From: Sedimenticola sp.
Lineage (GTDB): Bacteria > Pseudomonadota > Gammaproteobacteria > Chromatiales > Chromatiaceae
DNA: 35,342 nt
Assembly (NCBI GenBank): GCA_026989135.1
Contig: JALSJZ010000001.1
Span: 1 to 35,342 of the forward strand
Direction: 5' to 3'
In this document: piece after piece, positions 8,276-18,404 of the stretch
Position numbering within the stretch: position 1 is the stretch's first letter
How the letters are laid out: each line of letters starts with the position of its first letter
Translations under genes and position numbers: made by a program
The notes under the pieces: generated by a model
The model's database searches: none
What the model was told of the DNA's origin: nothing
The model's input: the letters and a program-made list of their open reading frames with translations, nothing else

Positions 8276-8932
8276 ATGAATAAAAGACTAGGACTACTCT
8301 GCACAGGGGTATTGATATTGGGGCTGGCAGGTACAGCGCAAGCAACCTTGATTGACCGTGGCAACGGCCTGATTTACGATGATGACCTGGACATCACCTG
8401 GGCGGCGAATGCCAACATCAATGGCACGATGATGAACTGGGATACGGCCGTAGCCTGGGCTGGCGGCCTGAGCTACGGTGGCTATGACGACTGGCGGTTG
8501 CCGACCACACAACAACCTGATGCAAGTTGTGATAGTCAACATAATCCGGGCGGTGGTTTCCCCCTACAGGGTTACGGTTACAATTGCAGCGGTAGTGAGC
8601 TGGGGCATCTGTTCTATACCGAATTGGCTGGCACGGCTGGATCTTCGATTCTGAATGCCGCTGACCCGAATGGCTACTTGGCGCTGTTTTCCAATGTGCA
8701 GTCTGACTACTACTATTGGTCGGGTACGGAGGTTGCGCCCAAAACCTCCGACGCGTGGTTCTTCTATACCTACGACGGTAACCAGAACGGCTACCATAAG
8801 GACAATGATTTTTATGCCTGGGTCGTTCGTTCCGGCGATGTCGCTGGCGTACCTGAACCGGCAACACTGCTGCTTTTTGGACTCGGTTTGGCGGGTTTAG
8901 TTGTGGCGAGAAGAGACCAGAGCCAGCGTTGA
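8276..8932 (+). CDS. Secreted DUF1566 (Lcl C-terminal-like) protein with PEP-CTERM sorting signal
   Basis: The 218-residue product starts MNKRLGLLCTGVLILGLAG, a Sec signal peptide ending about AQA. Residues about 25-195 form a DUF1566 domain (LIYDDDLDITWAAN, YDDWRLPTT, YYYWSGTE, YAWVVRSGD). The C-terminus VPEPATLLLFGLGLAGLVVA followed by RR is a textbook PEP-CTERM signal, recognised by an exosortase that removes the tail and delivers the protein to the exopolysaccharide surface layer. ATG 8276 is chosen over an upstream GTG at 8231 because it has AGAGG about 6 bp before it and begins the signal peptide. The segment 8705-8832 resembles a DGR variable region, with Tyr, Asp, Asn and Ser at positions that are Asn in relatives as I remember them. 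No exosortase is in the window, so processing depends on genes elsewhere. Confidence 0.88.
   Translation: MNKRLGLLCTGVLILGLAGTAQATLIDRGNGLIYDDDLDITWAANANINGTMMNWDTAVAWAGGLSYGGYDDWRLPTTQQPDASCDSQHNPGGGFPLQGYGYNCSGSELGHLFYTELAGTAGSSILNAADPNGYLALFSNVQSDYYYWSGTEVAPKTSDAWFFYTYDGNQNGYHKDNDFYAWVVRSGDVAGVPEPATLLLFGLGLAGLVVARRDQSQR
8705..8832 (+). other. Candidate DGR variable region (VR) inside the DUF1566 gene
   Basis: In 8777-8815 the codons read GGT AAC CAG AAC GGC TAC, then CAT AAG GAC AAT GAT TTT TAT. Every codon after CAG except AAG differs from AAC or AAT only at the first two bases and keeps the third base C or T. Upstream codons (TCT GAC TAC TAC TAT, and TAT ACC TAC GAC) show the same bias. 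This is what adenine-directed mutagenic retrohoming of an AAC/AAT-rich template produces. DUF1566/C-lectin-like folds are known DGR targets. No template repeat is visible in the window, so it is a candidate only. Confidence 0.4.
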
Positions 8933-8954
8933 TTATTTGCTGATTCAGATGATT

Positions 8955-8983
8955 TGACCCTATCGGGTGTGTCAGGTTTTTTT
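8955..8983 (+). terminator. Weak hairpin plus T-run after the PEP-CTERM gene
   Basis: TGACCC, a TATC loop, then GGGTGTGTCA can fold into a short, bulged stem, followed by GG and seven T residues (8977-8983). It lies 22 bp after the stop codon and is the only terminator-like structure there. Hairpins just downstream of DGR variable regions are also known to aid retrohoming, so it might have had a second role. Confidence 0.4.
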
Positions 8984-8988
8984 ACAGC

Positions 8989-9162
8989 ATGGCACGTTAT
9001 GAACACCTGCCGATCTACAAACAGGCGATGGCCGTTTCTGGCATCCTGTCTCCCACGGCACTTGCACATCCTGCAGATCGGATGTTGCTATCCATTTTGA
9101 AGAGGCAGTCGCCGGATTTAGCCATTACCCTAAGACCTCAAGCATATTTCCAAAAGCCTAAT
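8989..9162 (+). pseudogene. Broken avd-like gene (DGR accessory variability determinant, four-helix-bundle family)
   Basis: The ATG at 8989 begins MARYEHLPIYKQAM, the very conserved N-terminus of Avd/four-helix-bundle proteins that accompany DGR reverse transcriptases. After codon 14 the match stops. Fifty bases later, at 9081, it resumes in another frame as DVAIHFEEAVAGFSHYPK, which lines up with the next Avd segment (family pattern xxVYLExVVRxFSRYHKY), then ends at a TAA near 9160. So a 50-bp insertion disrupted the gene and the remaining two thirds are missing. Placement directly downstream of a putative variable protein is the usual DGR order (target, avd, template repeat, reverse transcriptase). 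It is read here as a relic; recall of the family pattern is from memory. Confidence 0.55.
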
Positions 9163-9449
9163 GTTACGCATAACCTGATTTAACATCCGTGCTGTAATTA
9201 TATCCTTCTCTACCATCCATGAACCACTGGAATCATACCGCAAGCTCCAGGGGCATAACATCTGATTTACAGGTTATGTAAGCGTCTGATTTTGAGTGCT
9301 TTAATGCTGAAGTTTATATTCTGGCAGGGTTAACTGAGGATAATGTCGGCTTTTCCTCTTCCCTGATCAGCAGGCGGGATGTATGCTGCACAGTCCTGTT
9401 TTCAAACTGCCCGGCATTCCTGCCTGGCAGATCGTTCATTGATGAAGCC
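9163..9449. other. Non-coding gap before parA
   Basis: No gene is supported in these 287 bp. CATAACCTG at about 9169-9177 recurs inverted as CAGGTTATG at about 9271-9279, and ATCTGATTT-like words repeat nearby. A template repeat or reverse transcriptase fragment was looked for and not seen. The parA promoter must lie here, but no clear -35/-10 pair stands out. Confidence 0.4.
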
Positions 9450-10235
9450 ATGGCTCGAATTATCACTATTGCCAATCAGAAGGGTGGTGTCGGCAAGACG
9501 ACTACATCGGTCAATCTTGCAGCTGCCATCGCGGGCAAACGCAACCGTGTGCTGCTGGTCGATCTTGACCCCCAGGGCAATGCCACTATGGGTTGCGGGG
9601 TAGATAAGTACAAACTGAAAAGCTCATGTTGTGATGTGCTGTTGGGCGAGTGCCGTCTGCATGAAGCAGTGATTACACTGGACGAGATCGGGATGGATAT
9701 CCTGCCGGCCAATGCCGATCTGACGGCGGCAGAGGTGGGTCTGATGGATCTGCCGCTACGCGAGAAGCGCCTCAGCCTGGCGCTGGAAGGGTCGCAGGAA
9801 GATTATGACTACATTTTTATAGATTGCCCCCCTTCACTCAACATGCTCACCATCAACGCCCTGGTGGCATCGGGCGGGGTGTTGGTGCCGCTACAGACAG
9901 AGTACTATGCGCTGGAAGGGCTGACGGCGCTGATGAAGACCATTGAACAGCTCAAGCACAGTCGCAACCCGGATCTGCAACTTGAAGGCATTCTGCGCAC
10001 CATGCATGATCCGCGCAATAATCTTGCGGTGGAGGTGTCGGCACAGCTGCTGACCCACTTCAAAGACAAGGTATTCAATACGGTGATACCCCGAAATGTG
10101 CGGGTGGCCGAAGCGCCCAGCCACGGTCTGCCGGTGCTGATGTATGATAAATCCTCGCGTGGGGCGATCTCCTATCTGGCACTGGCCAGTGAGGTTTTGC
10201 GGCGACATGCACAGTGCCGTCCCGCCTCCGCATAA
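9450..10235 (+). CDS. parA: Chromosome-partitioning ATPase ParA (Soj)
   Basis: The 261-residue protein starts MARIITIANQKGGVGKTTTS, with the deviant Walker A KGGVGKTT at residues 11-18, followed by VLLVDLDPQGNAT (Walker A') and YIFIDCPPSLN (Walker B). These define chromosomal ParA/Soj, which dimerises with ATP on the nucleoid and moves ParB-parS complexes during origin segregation. Length is normal for the family. It lies 40 bp before parB, in the standard rsmG-parAB-atp order, although the rsmG neighbour is displaced by about 2.5 kb of accessory DNA. The ATG is chosen because MARIITIANQKGGVGKTT is the usual N-terminus. Confidence 0.96.
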   Translation: MARIITIANQKGGVGKTTTSVNLAAAIAGKRNRVLLVDLDPQGNATMGCGVDKYKLKSSCCDVLLGECRLHEAVITLDEIGMDILPANADLTAAEVGLMDLPLREKRLSLALEGSQEDYDYIFIDCPPSLNMLTINALVASGGVLVPLQTEYYALEGLTALMKTIEQLKHSRNPDLQLEGILRTMHDPRNNLAVEVSAQLLTHFKDKVFNTVIPRNVRVAEAPSHGLPVLMYDKSSRGAISYLALASEVLRRHAQCRPASA

Positions 10236-10275
10236 CCCCTGATCAACACACAACCTGAACCCTGACTGATTCGAT

Positions 10276-11169
10276 ATGGCAGCAAAAAAACGTGGCCTTG
10301 GGCGAGGCCTGGACGCCCTGCTGGGCAGTGGGGCTTCTGAAGAAGCGAACGCCACTGATGGTGGTGACAACGGCTCAAAAGATGGCGATTTTGTCACTCT
10401 GCCAGTAGATTTGATCCAGCGGGGTCGATACCAGCCCCGGCGGGATTTCAACCCCGACAGCCTGCGTGAGCTGGCGGACTCGATTGCCGCCCAGGGCGTG
10501 GTGCAGCCGATTGTGGTGCGTCCGGTGGGTCAAGGGCGCTATGAGATCATCGCTGGTGAACGCCGCTGGCGGGCAGCTCAGCAGGTCGGCCTGAGCGATA
10601 TCCCGACCGTGGTTCGGGACGTATCGGATCAGACCGCCATGGCAATGGGGCTGATCGAAAATATCCAGCGGGAAGATCTGAATCCGCTGGAAGAGGCCAC
10701 CGCCCTGCACCGCCTGCTGAATGAGTTTGAACTCACCCACCAGCAGATCGCCCAGGCGGTTGGAAAATCCCGCACCACGGTAACCAATCTGCTGCGCCTG
10801 CTGGAGCTTAACGAGGATGTCAAACGGCTGGTGGAGGCGGGAAAGATTGAGATGGGACATGCCCGCGCCCTGCTGGGGTTACAGGCGCAGACGCAGAGTG
10901 ATGGCGCCAGAGAGGTGGTCAAAAAGGGCTTGTCGGTCAGAGAGACAGAGCGGCTCGTGCGTCGTCTGCAAGGGGAGGCATCCGGCGATTCGGCAAGGGA
11001 CAAAAAGCCTGTAAAAGATGATCCAGACATCTCACGGCTACAGGAAGATCTGTCAGAGCGGTTGGGCGCACAGGTGAAGCTCCAGCAAGGGGCAAAAGGG
11101 AAGGGAAAACTGGTAATCTCCTATAACAGCCTCGATGAGCTGGAGGGGATTTTGGAGCACATCCAGTAG
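10276..11169 (+). CDS. parB: Chromosome-partitioning protein ParB (Spo0J)
   Basis: The 297-residue protein starts with the ParA-stimulating peptide (KKRGLGRGLDALLG), followed by the ParB N-domain with its CTPase boxes (IAAQGVVQPIVVRP at about 74-87 and AGERRWRAAQ at about 96-105), then the helix-turn-helix region (LTHQQIAQAVGKSRTTVTNL) and a C-terminal dimerisation domain. ParB is a CTP-dependent clamp that loads at parS sites near the origin. No exact parS (TGTTTCACGTGAAACA) was seen in the window. It follows parA by 40 bp and was probably co-transcribed with it. Confidence 0.96.
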   Translation: MAAKKRGLGRGLDALLGSGASEEANATDGGDNGSKDGDFVTLPVDLIQRGRYQPRRDFNPDSLRELADSIAAQGVVQPIVVRPVGQGRYEIIAGERRWRAAQQVGLSDIPTVVRDVSDQTAMAMGLIENIQREDLNPLEEATALHRLLNEFELTHQQIAQAVGKSRTTVTNLLRLLELNEDVKRLVEAGKIEMGHARALLGLQAQTQSDGAREVVKKGLSVRETERLVRRLQGEASGDSARDKKPVKDDPDISRLQEDLSERLGAQVKLQQGAKGKGKLVISYNSLDELEGILEHIQ

Positions 11170-11205
11170 TCGATGAGCGAAGCGCTAATTATTTAACCGC
11201 ACCGA

Positions 11206-11234
11206 TTGACCCGGTATCTGAATCCGCCTATACT
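11206..11234 (+). promoter_or_regulatory. Sigma-70 promoter of the atp operon
   Basis: TTGACC (11206-11211) and TATACT (11229-11234) are separated by exactly 17 bp, close to consensus at both boxes. The pair lies 48 bp upstream of atpI and after parB, so it should drive the whole atp operon. No operator motif is obvious. Confidence 0.7.
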
Positions 11235-11281
11235 GCGCCGCTCTAATTTCGCCCGACATTGGTACGGCACAGAGGCTCGGG

Positions 11282-11644
11282 ATGCAAATTACAGACAGAG
11301 GTCAGGCCTTCAAGACGGTTTTTGCGCAATTTGCGATGACCCTGCTGGTCTCTGCTGTTTTGGCAGTGGTTGCACCGCAGCATGCCTATTCGGCGCTGGC
11401 TGGTGGTTTGATTGCAAGCAGTGCGAATGCCTTTTTTTCATTTTGGGTGTTTGGTCACTACAGTGCTCAACACCCAAACAAGCTGGTTGCTCGGCTTTAT
11501 GGAGCGGAGACTGCCAAGCTGATTCTGGTCGGAGTGCTGTTTGCAGCCGCCGTCCAGTTAATAGTTCCGCTCAGTGGAGGCGCCCTGTTCGGTGTCTTTT
11601 TGTTGATCCACCTGATGCCGGGATTGATGAGTTTGCTTAATTAA
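11282..11644 (+). CDS. atpI: F0F1 ATP synthase assembly protein AtpI
   Basis: A 120-residue, very hydrophobic protein with four probable membrane helices. In gammaproteobacteria AtpI is the first gene of the atp operon and is thought to help assemble the c-ring. AtpI is poorly conserved, so the call relies on position, size and hydrophobicity, plus the PKL/FGHYSAQHPNKLVARLYG segment between helices 2 and 3. It starts 48 bp after the promoter and is followed by atpB after 29 bp. Confidence 0.88.
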   Translation: MQITDRGQAFKTVFAQFAMTLLVSAVLAVVAPQHAYSALAGGLIASSANAFFSFWVFGHYSAQHPNKLVARLYGAETAKLILVGVLFAAAVQLIVPLSGGALFGVFLLIHLMPGLMSLLN

Positions 11645-11661
11645 CAACAAACCTGTTTTGA

Positions 11662-12534
<873 letters not shown>

Positions 12535-12572
12535 TTTACTTTTCTATTCACTAACTAACTCACCAAATTTAA

Positions 12573-12824
<252 letters not shown>

Positions 12825-12892
12825 CCCCCGGCTTATTAACCCAATTATCTGCGAAGCGACTTTCAGGTAACTGAAAGCGAGGTAATAACAGA

Positions 12893-13363
12893 ATGAACAT
12901 CAATTTAACTCTATTCGGTCAGCTCGTATCGTTTGGCGTGTTCGTGTGGTTTACGCTGAAGTATATCTGGACTCCGATGATGGGCGCGTTAGAAGAGCGT
13001 CGTAACGGAATCGCCGATAGCCTCTCTGCTGCTGAAAAAGGCAAGCATGATGAAGTGCTTGCAAAGCAGCATGCCAAAAAGATCCTGCTTGAAGCCAAGA
13101 ATCAGGCTTCCGAGATCAAGGCGCAAGGTGAAAAACGGGCGTCTGAAATTGTCGATGAGGCGAAAAATGAGGCGTATGCTGAAGGCGAACGTCTGCTAAC
13201 CGCTGCGCGTGCCGAAATCGACCAAGAGGTTAGTCGGGCTCGTGAGCAGCTACGCGAACAGGTTGCAACCCTGGCCATCTCCGGTGCAGAGAGAATTCTT
13301 CAGCGTGAAATCGATGCAGCGGCTCATAAAGACGTTGTCGATTCCGTCGCCAACCAGATCTAA
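12893..13363 (+). CDS. atpF: ATP synthase F0 subunit b (peripheral stalk)
   Basis: The 156-residue protein begins [20 protein letters not shown], one N-terminal membrane helix, then a long charged, alanine-rich coiled coil (about residues 30-156). A dimer of b forms the stator connecting subunit a with delta and alpha. Length equals that of E. coli b (156). It is 68 bp after atpE and 9 bp before atpH. Confidence 0.97.
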   Translation: MNINLTLFGQLVSFGVFVWFTLKYIWTPMMGALEERRNGIADSLSAAEKGKHDEVLAKQHAKKILLEAKNQASEIKAQGEKRASEIVDEAKNEAYAEGERLLTAARAEIDQEVSRAREQLREQVATLAISGAERILQREIDAAAHKDVVDSVANQI

Positions 13364-13372
13364 GGCACCATT

Positions 13373-13912
13373 ATGGCTGGAGAAAACTTAACCATTGCCC
13401 GCCCATATGCAGAAGCGGTTTTTGGTCGAGCCAGTGAAACCGATAAGCTGGATCACTGGTCAGATACACTTGGCCTGCTGGCTGCCGTTGTGCAGGATGA
13501 AAGGGTAGCCGCCGCGATCTCAAACCCAAAGTTTGAGAGTGACCAGCGCGTTTCACTTATGCTGGATATCTGCGCAAAGCATCTGGATGCGGAAGGTCAA
13601 AATCTGGTGCGGCTGCTGGTGCATAATAGCCGACTGAGTGTCCTGCCTGAGATCGCATCGATCTACGAAGGGCTTAAAAATGAGAGTCAGGGGCGCCTTG
13701 ATGTAGAGATAGTCTCCGCATACAAGATGACCAAGGCTCAAGAAAACACGCTTGCAGCTGCGCTGAAAAAGCGCCTTGACCGAGAGATCCGGGTTACCAG
13801 TGAAATCAATCGTGATCTGATTGGTGGCGTAATCATACGTGCTGGAGATCTGGTAATTGACGGATCTGTACAAGGTCGACTGCGAAAGCTAGCCACTGAA
13901 TTAGGAATATAA
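13373..13912 (+). CDS. atpH: ATP synthase F1 subunit delta
   Basis: A 179-residue stator protein linking b to the tops of the alpha subunits. TIARPYAEAVF near the N-terminus, LLVHNSRLSVLPEI (about 82-95) and the C-terminal INRDLIGGVIIRAGDLVIDGS are typical of the OSCP/delta family. It begins 9 bp after atpF and ends 12 bp before atpA, so the three are closely coupled. Confidence 0.97.
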   Translation: MAGENLTIARPYAEAVFGRASETDKLDHWSDTLGLLAAVVQDERVAAAISNPKFESDQRVSLMLDICAKHLDAEGQNLVRLLVHNSRLSVLPEIASIYEGLKNESQGRLDVEIVSAYKMTKAQENTLAAALKKRLDREIRVTSEINRDLIGGVIIRAGDLVIDGSVQGRLRKLATELGI

Positions 13913-13924
13913 CGAGAAGCCATC

Positions 13925-15466
13925 ATGCAGCTCAATCCATCTGAAATTAGCGATCTGATCAAGAGTCAGATTGAAAAATACGAGCCAGAAACCGAAGCCC
14001 GCACAGAGGGCACCATCGTCAGCTTGACGGACGGTATCGCCCGCATCCACGGTCTGGCAGACGCAATGTCATACGAAATGCTGGAGTTTCCAGGCAACAC
14101 CTTTGGTCTTGCTCTGAACCTCGAACGTGACTCTGTCGGCGCGGTTATCCTTGGCCCCTATACACACCTCTCAGAAGGCGATGCCGTAAAATGTACCGGC
14201 CGCGTGTTGGAGGTGCCTGTCGGGCCAGGGCTGCTGGGTCGCGTTGTCGATTCGCTGGGTCTGCCGATTGATGGCAAGGGTGCTATTGACGCTGCTGGTA
14301 CGAAGCCAATTGAAGAGATTGCGCCAGGCGTTATCGCACGTAAATCTGTCGATGAGCCGGTTCAAATCGGACTTAAAGCGATTGATGCCATGGTGCCGGT
14401 TGGGCGTGGACAGCGTGAGCTGATCATTGGTGATCGCCAAACAGGTAAGTCAGCCATCGCCATTGATGCCATCATCAACCAAAAAGGTACAGGCATTAAG
14501 TGTATCTATGTTGCGATTGGTCAGAAGGCCTCTACCATTGCACAGGTTGTTCGCAAGCTGGAAGAGCACGGCGCAATGGATCACACCATTGTGGTTGCCG
14601 CCTCTGCCGCTGATTCTGCGGCACTACAGTTTATCGCACCTTATTCTGGTGCCACCATGGGTGAGTACTTCCGTGATCGCGGTGAAGACGCACTGATTAT
14701 CTATGATGATCTGACCAAACAGGCCTGGGCCTATCGTCAGGTATCACTGCTGCTGCGTCGTCCGCCGGGTCGTGAAGCCTATCCGGGTGACGTGTTCTAT
14801 CTCCATTCACGCCTGCTGGAGCGTGCATCGCGCATCAGCGCCGAGCATGTCGAGAAGATCACCAATGGTGAAATAAAGGGCAAGACCGGCTCTTTGACCG
14901 CGCTGCCTATCATCGAAACCCAGGGCGGTGACGTATCAGCATTCGTACCGACCAACGTAATCTCTATTACGGACGGTCAGATCTTTCTGGAAGCCGACCT
15001 GTTCAACGCAGGTATTCGTCCAGCGATCAACGCCGGCCTCTCTGTATCACGGGTGGGTGGTGCGGCGCAGACCAAGATCATCAAAAAGTTGGGTGGCGGT
15101 GTCCGTCTGGTACTGGCGCAATATCGTGAGCTGGCAGCATTTGCCCAGTTTGCATCAGATCTTGACGAGGCTACCCGCAAGCAGCTGGAGCGTGGCGAGC
15201 GTGTGACCGAGCTGATGAAGCAGGCGCAATACTCTCCGCTCTCTGTGGCCGAGATGGCCGTCTCCTTGTTTGCTGCCAACGAAGGCTACCTGGATGACGT
15301 TGAGGTCAACAGGATTGTGGCGTTCGAAGCCTCACTGCACGGCTACATGAAGAGCAACCAGCAGGCATTGAGCGACAAGATCAATGCAGAAGCTAACTAC
15401 AATGACGAAATCATCCAGTCATTGCATGATGCGCTCAAGGATTTCAAAGCCAACCACAGCTGGTAG
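13925..15466 (+). CDS. atpA: ATP synthase F1 subunit alpha
   Basis: The 513-residue non-catalytic nucleotide-binding subunit; length matches E. coli (513). The Walker A is [13 protein letters not shown] (about 169-181), and the arginine finger region is [18 protein letters not shown]. The N-terminal [19 protein letters not shown] is the delta-binding helix. It forms the alpha3-beta3 hexamer in the cytoplasm-facing F1 head. No anomaly seen. Confidence 0.99.
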   Translation: MQLNPSEISDLIKSQIEKYEPETEARTEGTIVSLTDGIARIHGLADAMSYEMLEFPGNTFGLALNLERDSVGAVILGPYTHLSEGDAVKCTGRVLEVPVGPGLLGRVVDSLGLPIDGKGAIDAAGTKPIEEIAPGVIARKSVDEPVQIGLKAIDAMVPVGRGQRELIIGDRQTGKSAIAIDAIINQKGTGIKCIYVAIGQKASTIAQVVRKLEEHGAMDHTIVVAASAADSAALQFIAPYSGATMGEYFRDRGEDALIIYDDLTKQAWAYRQVSLLLRRPPGREAYPGDVFYLHSRLLERASRISAEHVEKITNGEIKGKTGSLTALPIIETQGGDVSAFVPTNVISITDGQIFLEADLFNAGIRPAINAGLSVSRVGGAAQTKIIKKLGGGVRLVLAQYRELAAFAQFASDLDEATRKQLERGERVTELMKQAQYSPLSVAEMAVSLFAANEGYLDDVEVNRIVAFEASLHGYMKSNQQALSDKINAEANYNDEIIQSLHDALKDFKANHSW

Positions 15467-15516
15467 GCCGAGAGATAGACGAGATCGCATTTAGGCTTAT
15501 TTAACAGAGAGCAATC

Positions 15517-16377
15517 ATGGCAGGCGCAAAAGAGATACGCACCAAGATCGCCAGCATCAAAAACACGCAGAAGATCACCTCTGCGATGGAGATGGTGGCG
15601 GCCGCCAAAATGCGCAAGGCTCAGGAACGCAAAGAGGCAACAGCCCCTTATGCGGCAAAGATGAAAAATGTCATCAGCCACCTGTCCCATGCGCATCCAG
15701 AGTACAGACACAGCTTCATGATCGAACGTGAAGCCAAGCGGGTGGGCTACATCGTTATCTCATCTGACCGTGGTCTGTGTGGCGGCCTGAACAACAACCT
15801 GTTTCGCCAGCTGGCCAGAGAGATCAAGATACAGCAAGAGAGCGGTGTCGAGGTTGAGTTCTGCACCATCGGCAAAAAGGCGTTGGGTTTCTTTCGTCGC
15901 TACGGTGGCCGGGTGATGGCAGAGGCCACCCAGCTGGGTGACGCCCCTCGCATCGAGGATCTGATTGGTGTGGTAAAGGTGATGCTGGATGCCTATGAGA
16001 ACGGCAAAATCGACCGTATTTATATCGCCTACAACCAGTTTGTTAACACCATGACCCAAAACCCTACTGTTGAGCAGCTGGTGCCAATAGCCGGTGAAGC
16101 AGAGGAAGAGCTGAAGCACCACTGGGACTACATCTACGAGCCTGAGTCAAAAGAGGTTCTGGACGGCTTGTTAACACGCTACATTGAGTCGCTGGCATAC
16201 CAGGGTGTTGTTGAAAACGGCGCTTGTGAGCAGTCTGCACGCATGGTTGCAATGAAATCCGCATCAGACAATGCTGGTGAGCTGATTGACGAGCTGCAAC
16301 TGATATACAACAAGGCACGCCAGGCAGCGATTACCCAGGAGATCTCCGAGATCGTGAGCGGTGCTGCAGCGGTTTAA
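15517..16377 (+). CDS. atpG: ATP synthase F1 subunit gamma
   Basis: The 286-residue rotor shaft. The N-terminal helix [20 protein letters not shown] and [12 protein letters not shown], and the C-terminal helix [20 protein letters not shown] and [13 protein letters not shown], form the coiled coil inside the alpha3-beta3 head; [10 protein letters not shown] is the central Rossmann-like signature. It follows atpA by 50 bp. A 92-bp gap, larger than others in the operon, separates it from atpD. Confidence 0.98.
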   Translation: MAGAKEIRTKIASIKNTQKITSAMEMVAAAKMRKAQERKEATAPYAAKMKNVISHLSHAHPEYRHSFMIEREAKRVGYIVISSDRGLCGGLNNNLFRQLAREIKIQQESGVEVEFCTIGKKALGFFRRYGGRVMAEATQLGDAPRIEDLIGVVKVMLDAYENGKIDRIYIAYNQFVNTMTQNPTVEQLVPIAGEAEEELKHHWDYIYEPESKEVLDGLLTRYIESLAYQGVVENGACEQSARMVAMKSASDNAGELIDELQLIYNKARQAAITQEISEIVSGAAAV

Positions 16378-16398
16378 GTGCTACGAGTTGTTTTCAAC

Positions 16399-16428
16399 TT
16401 GAGCAAAACGAATTTTTTAGAGTATAAA
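16399..16428 (+). promoter_or_regulatory. Possible internal promoter before atpD
   Basis: TTGAGC (16399-16404) and TATAAA (16423-16428) are 18 bp apart in the widest gap of the operon. Just downstream is the short hairpin CCTGA-CCCGA-TCAGG (16436-16450), 20 bp before the atpD ATG. An internal promoter could raise the beta subunit level; this is inference from weak boxes. Confidence 0.35.
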
Positions 16429-16466
16429 TTTTCAACCTGACCCGATCAGGCAAGAAAGAGGATTAA

Positions 16467-17840
<1,374 letters not shown>

Positions 17841-17871
17841 ACAGCGCTTCCCGCTCTGGAGACATATTTAG

Positions 17872-18297
17872 ATGGCAATGACGATACATGTAGACATTGT
17901 GAGTGCAGAGGGAGCGATCCACTCTGGACTGGCCGAGATGGTCTATGCACCTGCCGTAATGGGCGAACTGGGTATTGCACCTCGCCATACACCGCTGGTA
18001 ACCCAGCTTAAGGCGGGTGAAGTACGAGTAGATGAAGGCGATGGCAAAGAGATGCAGCACTTCTTTGTCTCAGGCGGCATCCTTGAGGTTCAGCCGCACG
18101 TCGTTACCATCCTTGCCGATACCGCTATTCGCGCGGCGGATCTGGATGAGGCTGCTGCACTTGAGGCCAAACGTCGAGCCGAGGATGCCTTGGCCGGCCA
18201 GCAGGCTGACTTTGAACATGCTAAAGCGCAGGCCGAGTTGGCGGAAGCGGCCGCACAGCTGAGAGCAATTGATAAATTACGCAAAACACACGGTTGA
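17872..18297 (+). CDS. atpC: ATP synthase F1 subunit epsilon
   Basis: A 141-residue central-stalk protein: an N-terminal beta barrel ([12 protein letters not shown]-like start, [16 protein letters not shown] at about 41-56) and a C-terminal two-helix region (about 90-141) that can inhibit ATP hydrolysis. ATG 17872 ([14 protein letters not shown]) is used; an alternative ATG two codons later would also work. It ends the operon, with a strong terminator 24 bp later. Confidence 0.97.
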   Translation: MAMTIHVDIVSAEGAIHSGLAEMVYAPAVMGELGIAPRHTPLVTQLKAGEVRVDEGDGKEMQHFFVSGGILEVQPHVVTILADTAIRAADLDEAAALEAKRRAEDALAGQQADFEHAKAQAELAEAAAQLRAIDKLRKTHG

Positions 18298-18320
18298 TTG
18301 CTGGACATTAATGCGGCACC

Positions 18321-18353
18321 AAAAACGGTTCTCCCTGAGAGCCGTTTTTTTTT
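18321..18353 (+). terminator. Rho-independent terminator after atpC
   Basis: AAAACGGTTCTC, a CCT loop, then GAGAGCCGTTTT form a long stem with one G-T pair, followed by a run of nine T residues in total. It lies just after atpC and ends the atp transcript before glmU. Confidence 0.9.
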
Positions 18354-18404
18354 GCGTATACAGGTACAATTAATCTTCACTCTAAATAACGAGACGGAAA
18401 TCAG

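Noticed and set aside
8989-9183. 62-codon frame as a real small protein
   Set aside because: The first 14 residues match the Avd family and the rest is frameshifted, so it reads as a relic.
9163-9449. Template repeat or reverse transcriptase remnant of a DGR
   Set aside because: Looked for AAC-rich sequence similar to 8705-8832 and for YxDD; neither is present.
4386-11281. Replication origin near mnmG/parAB
   Set aside because: No cluster of TTATCCACA DnaA boxes and no exact parS was seen; the gene order alone does not show an origin.
11206-11640. Rightward 144-codon frame overlapping atpI
   Set aside because: Cys/Trp/Ser-rich shadow of atpI in another frame.
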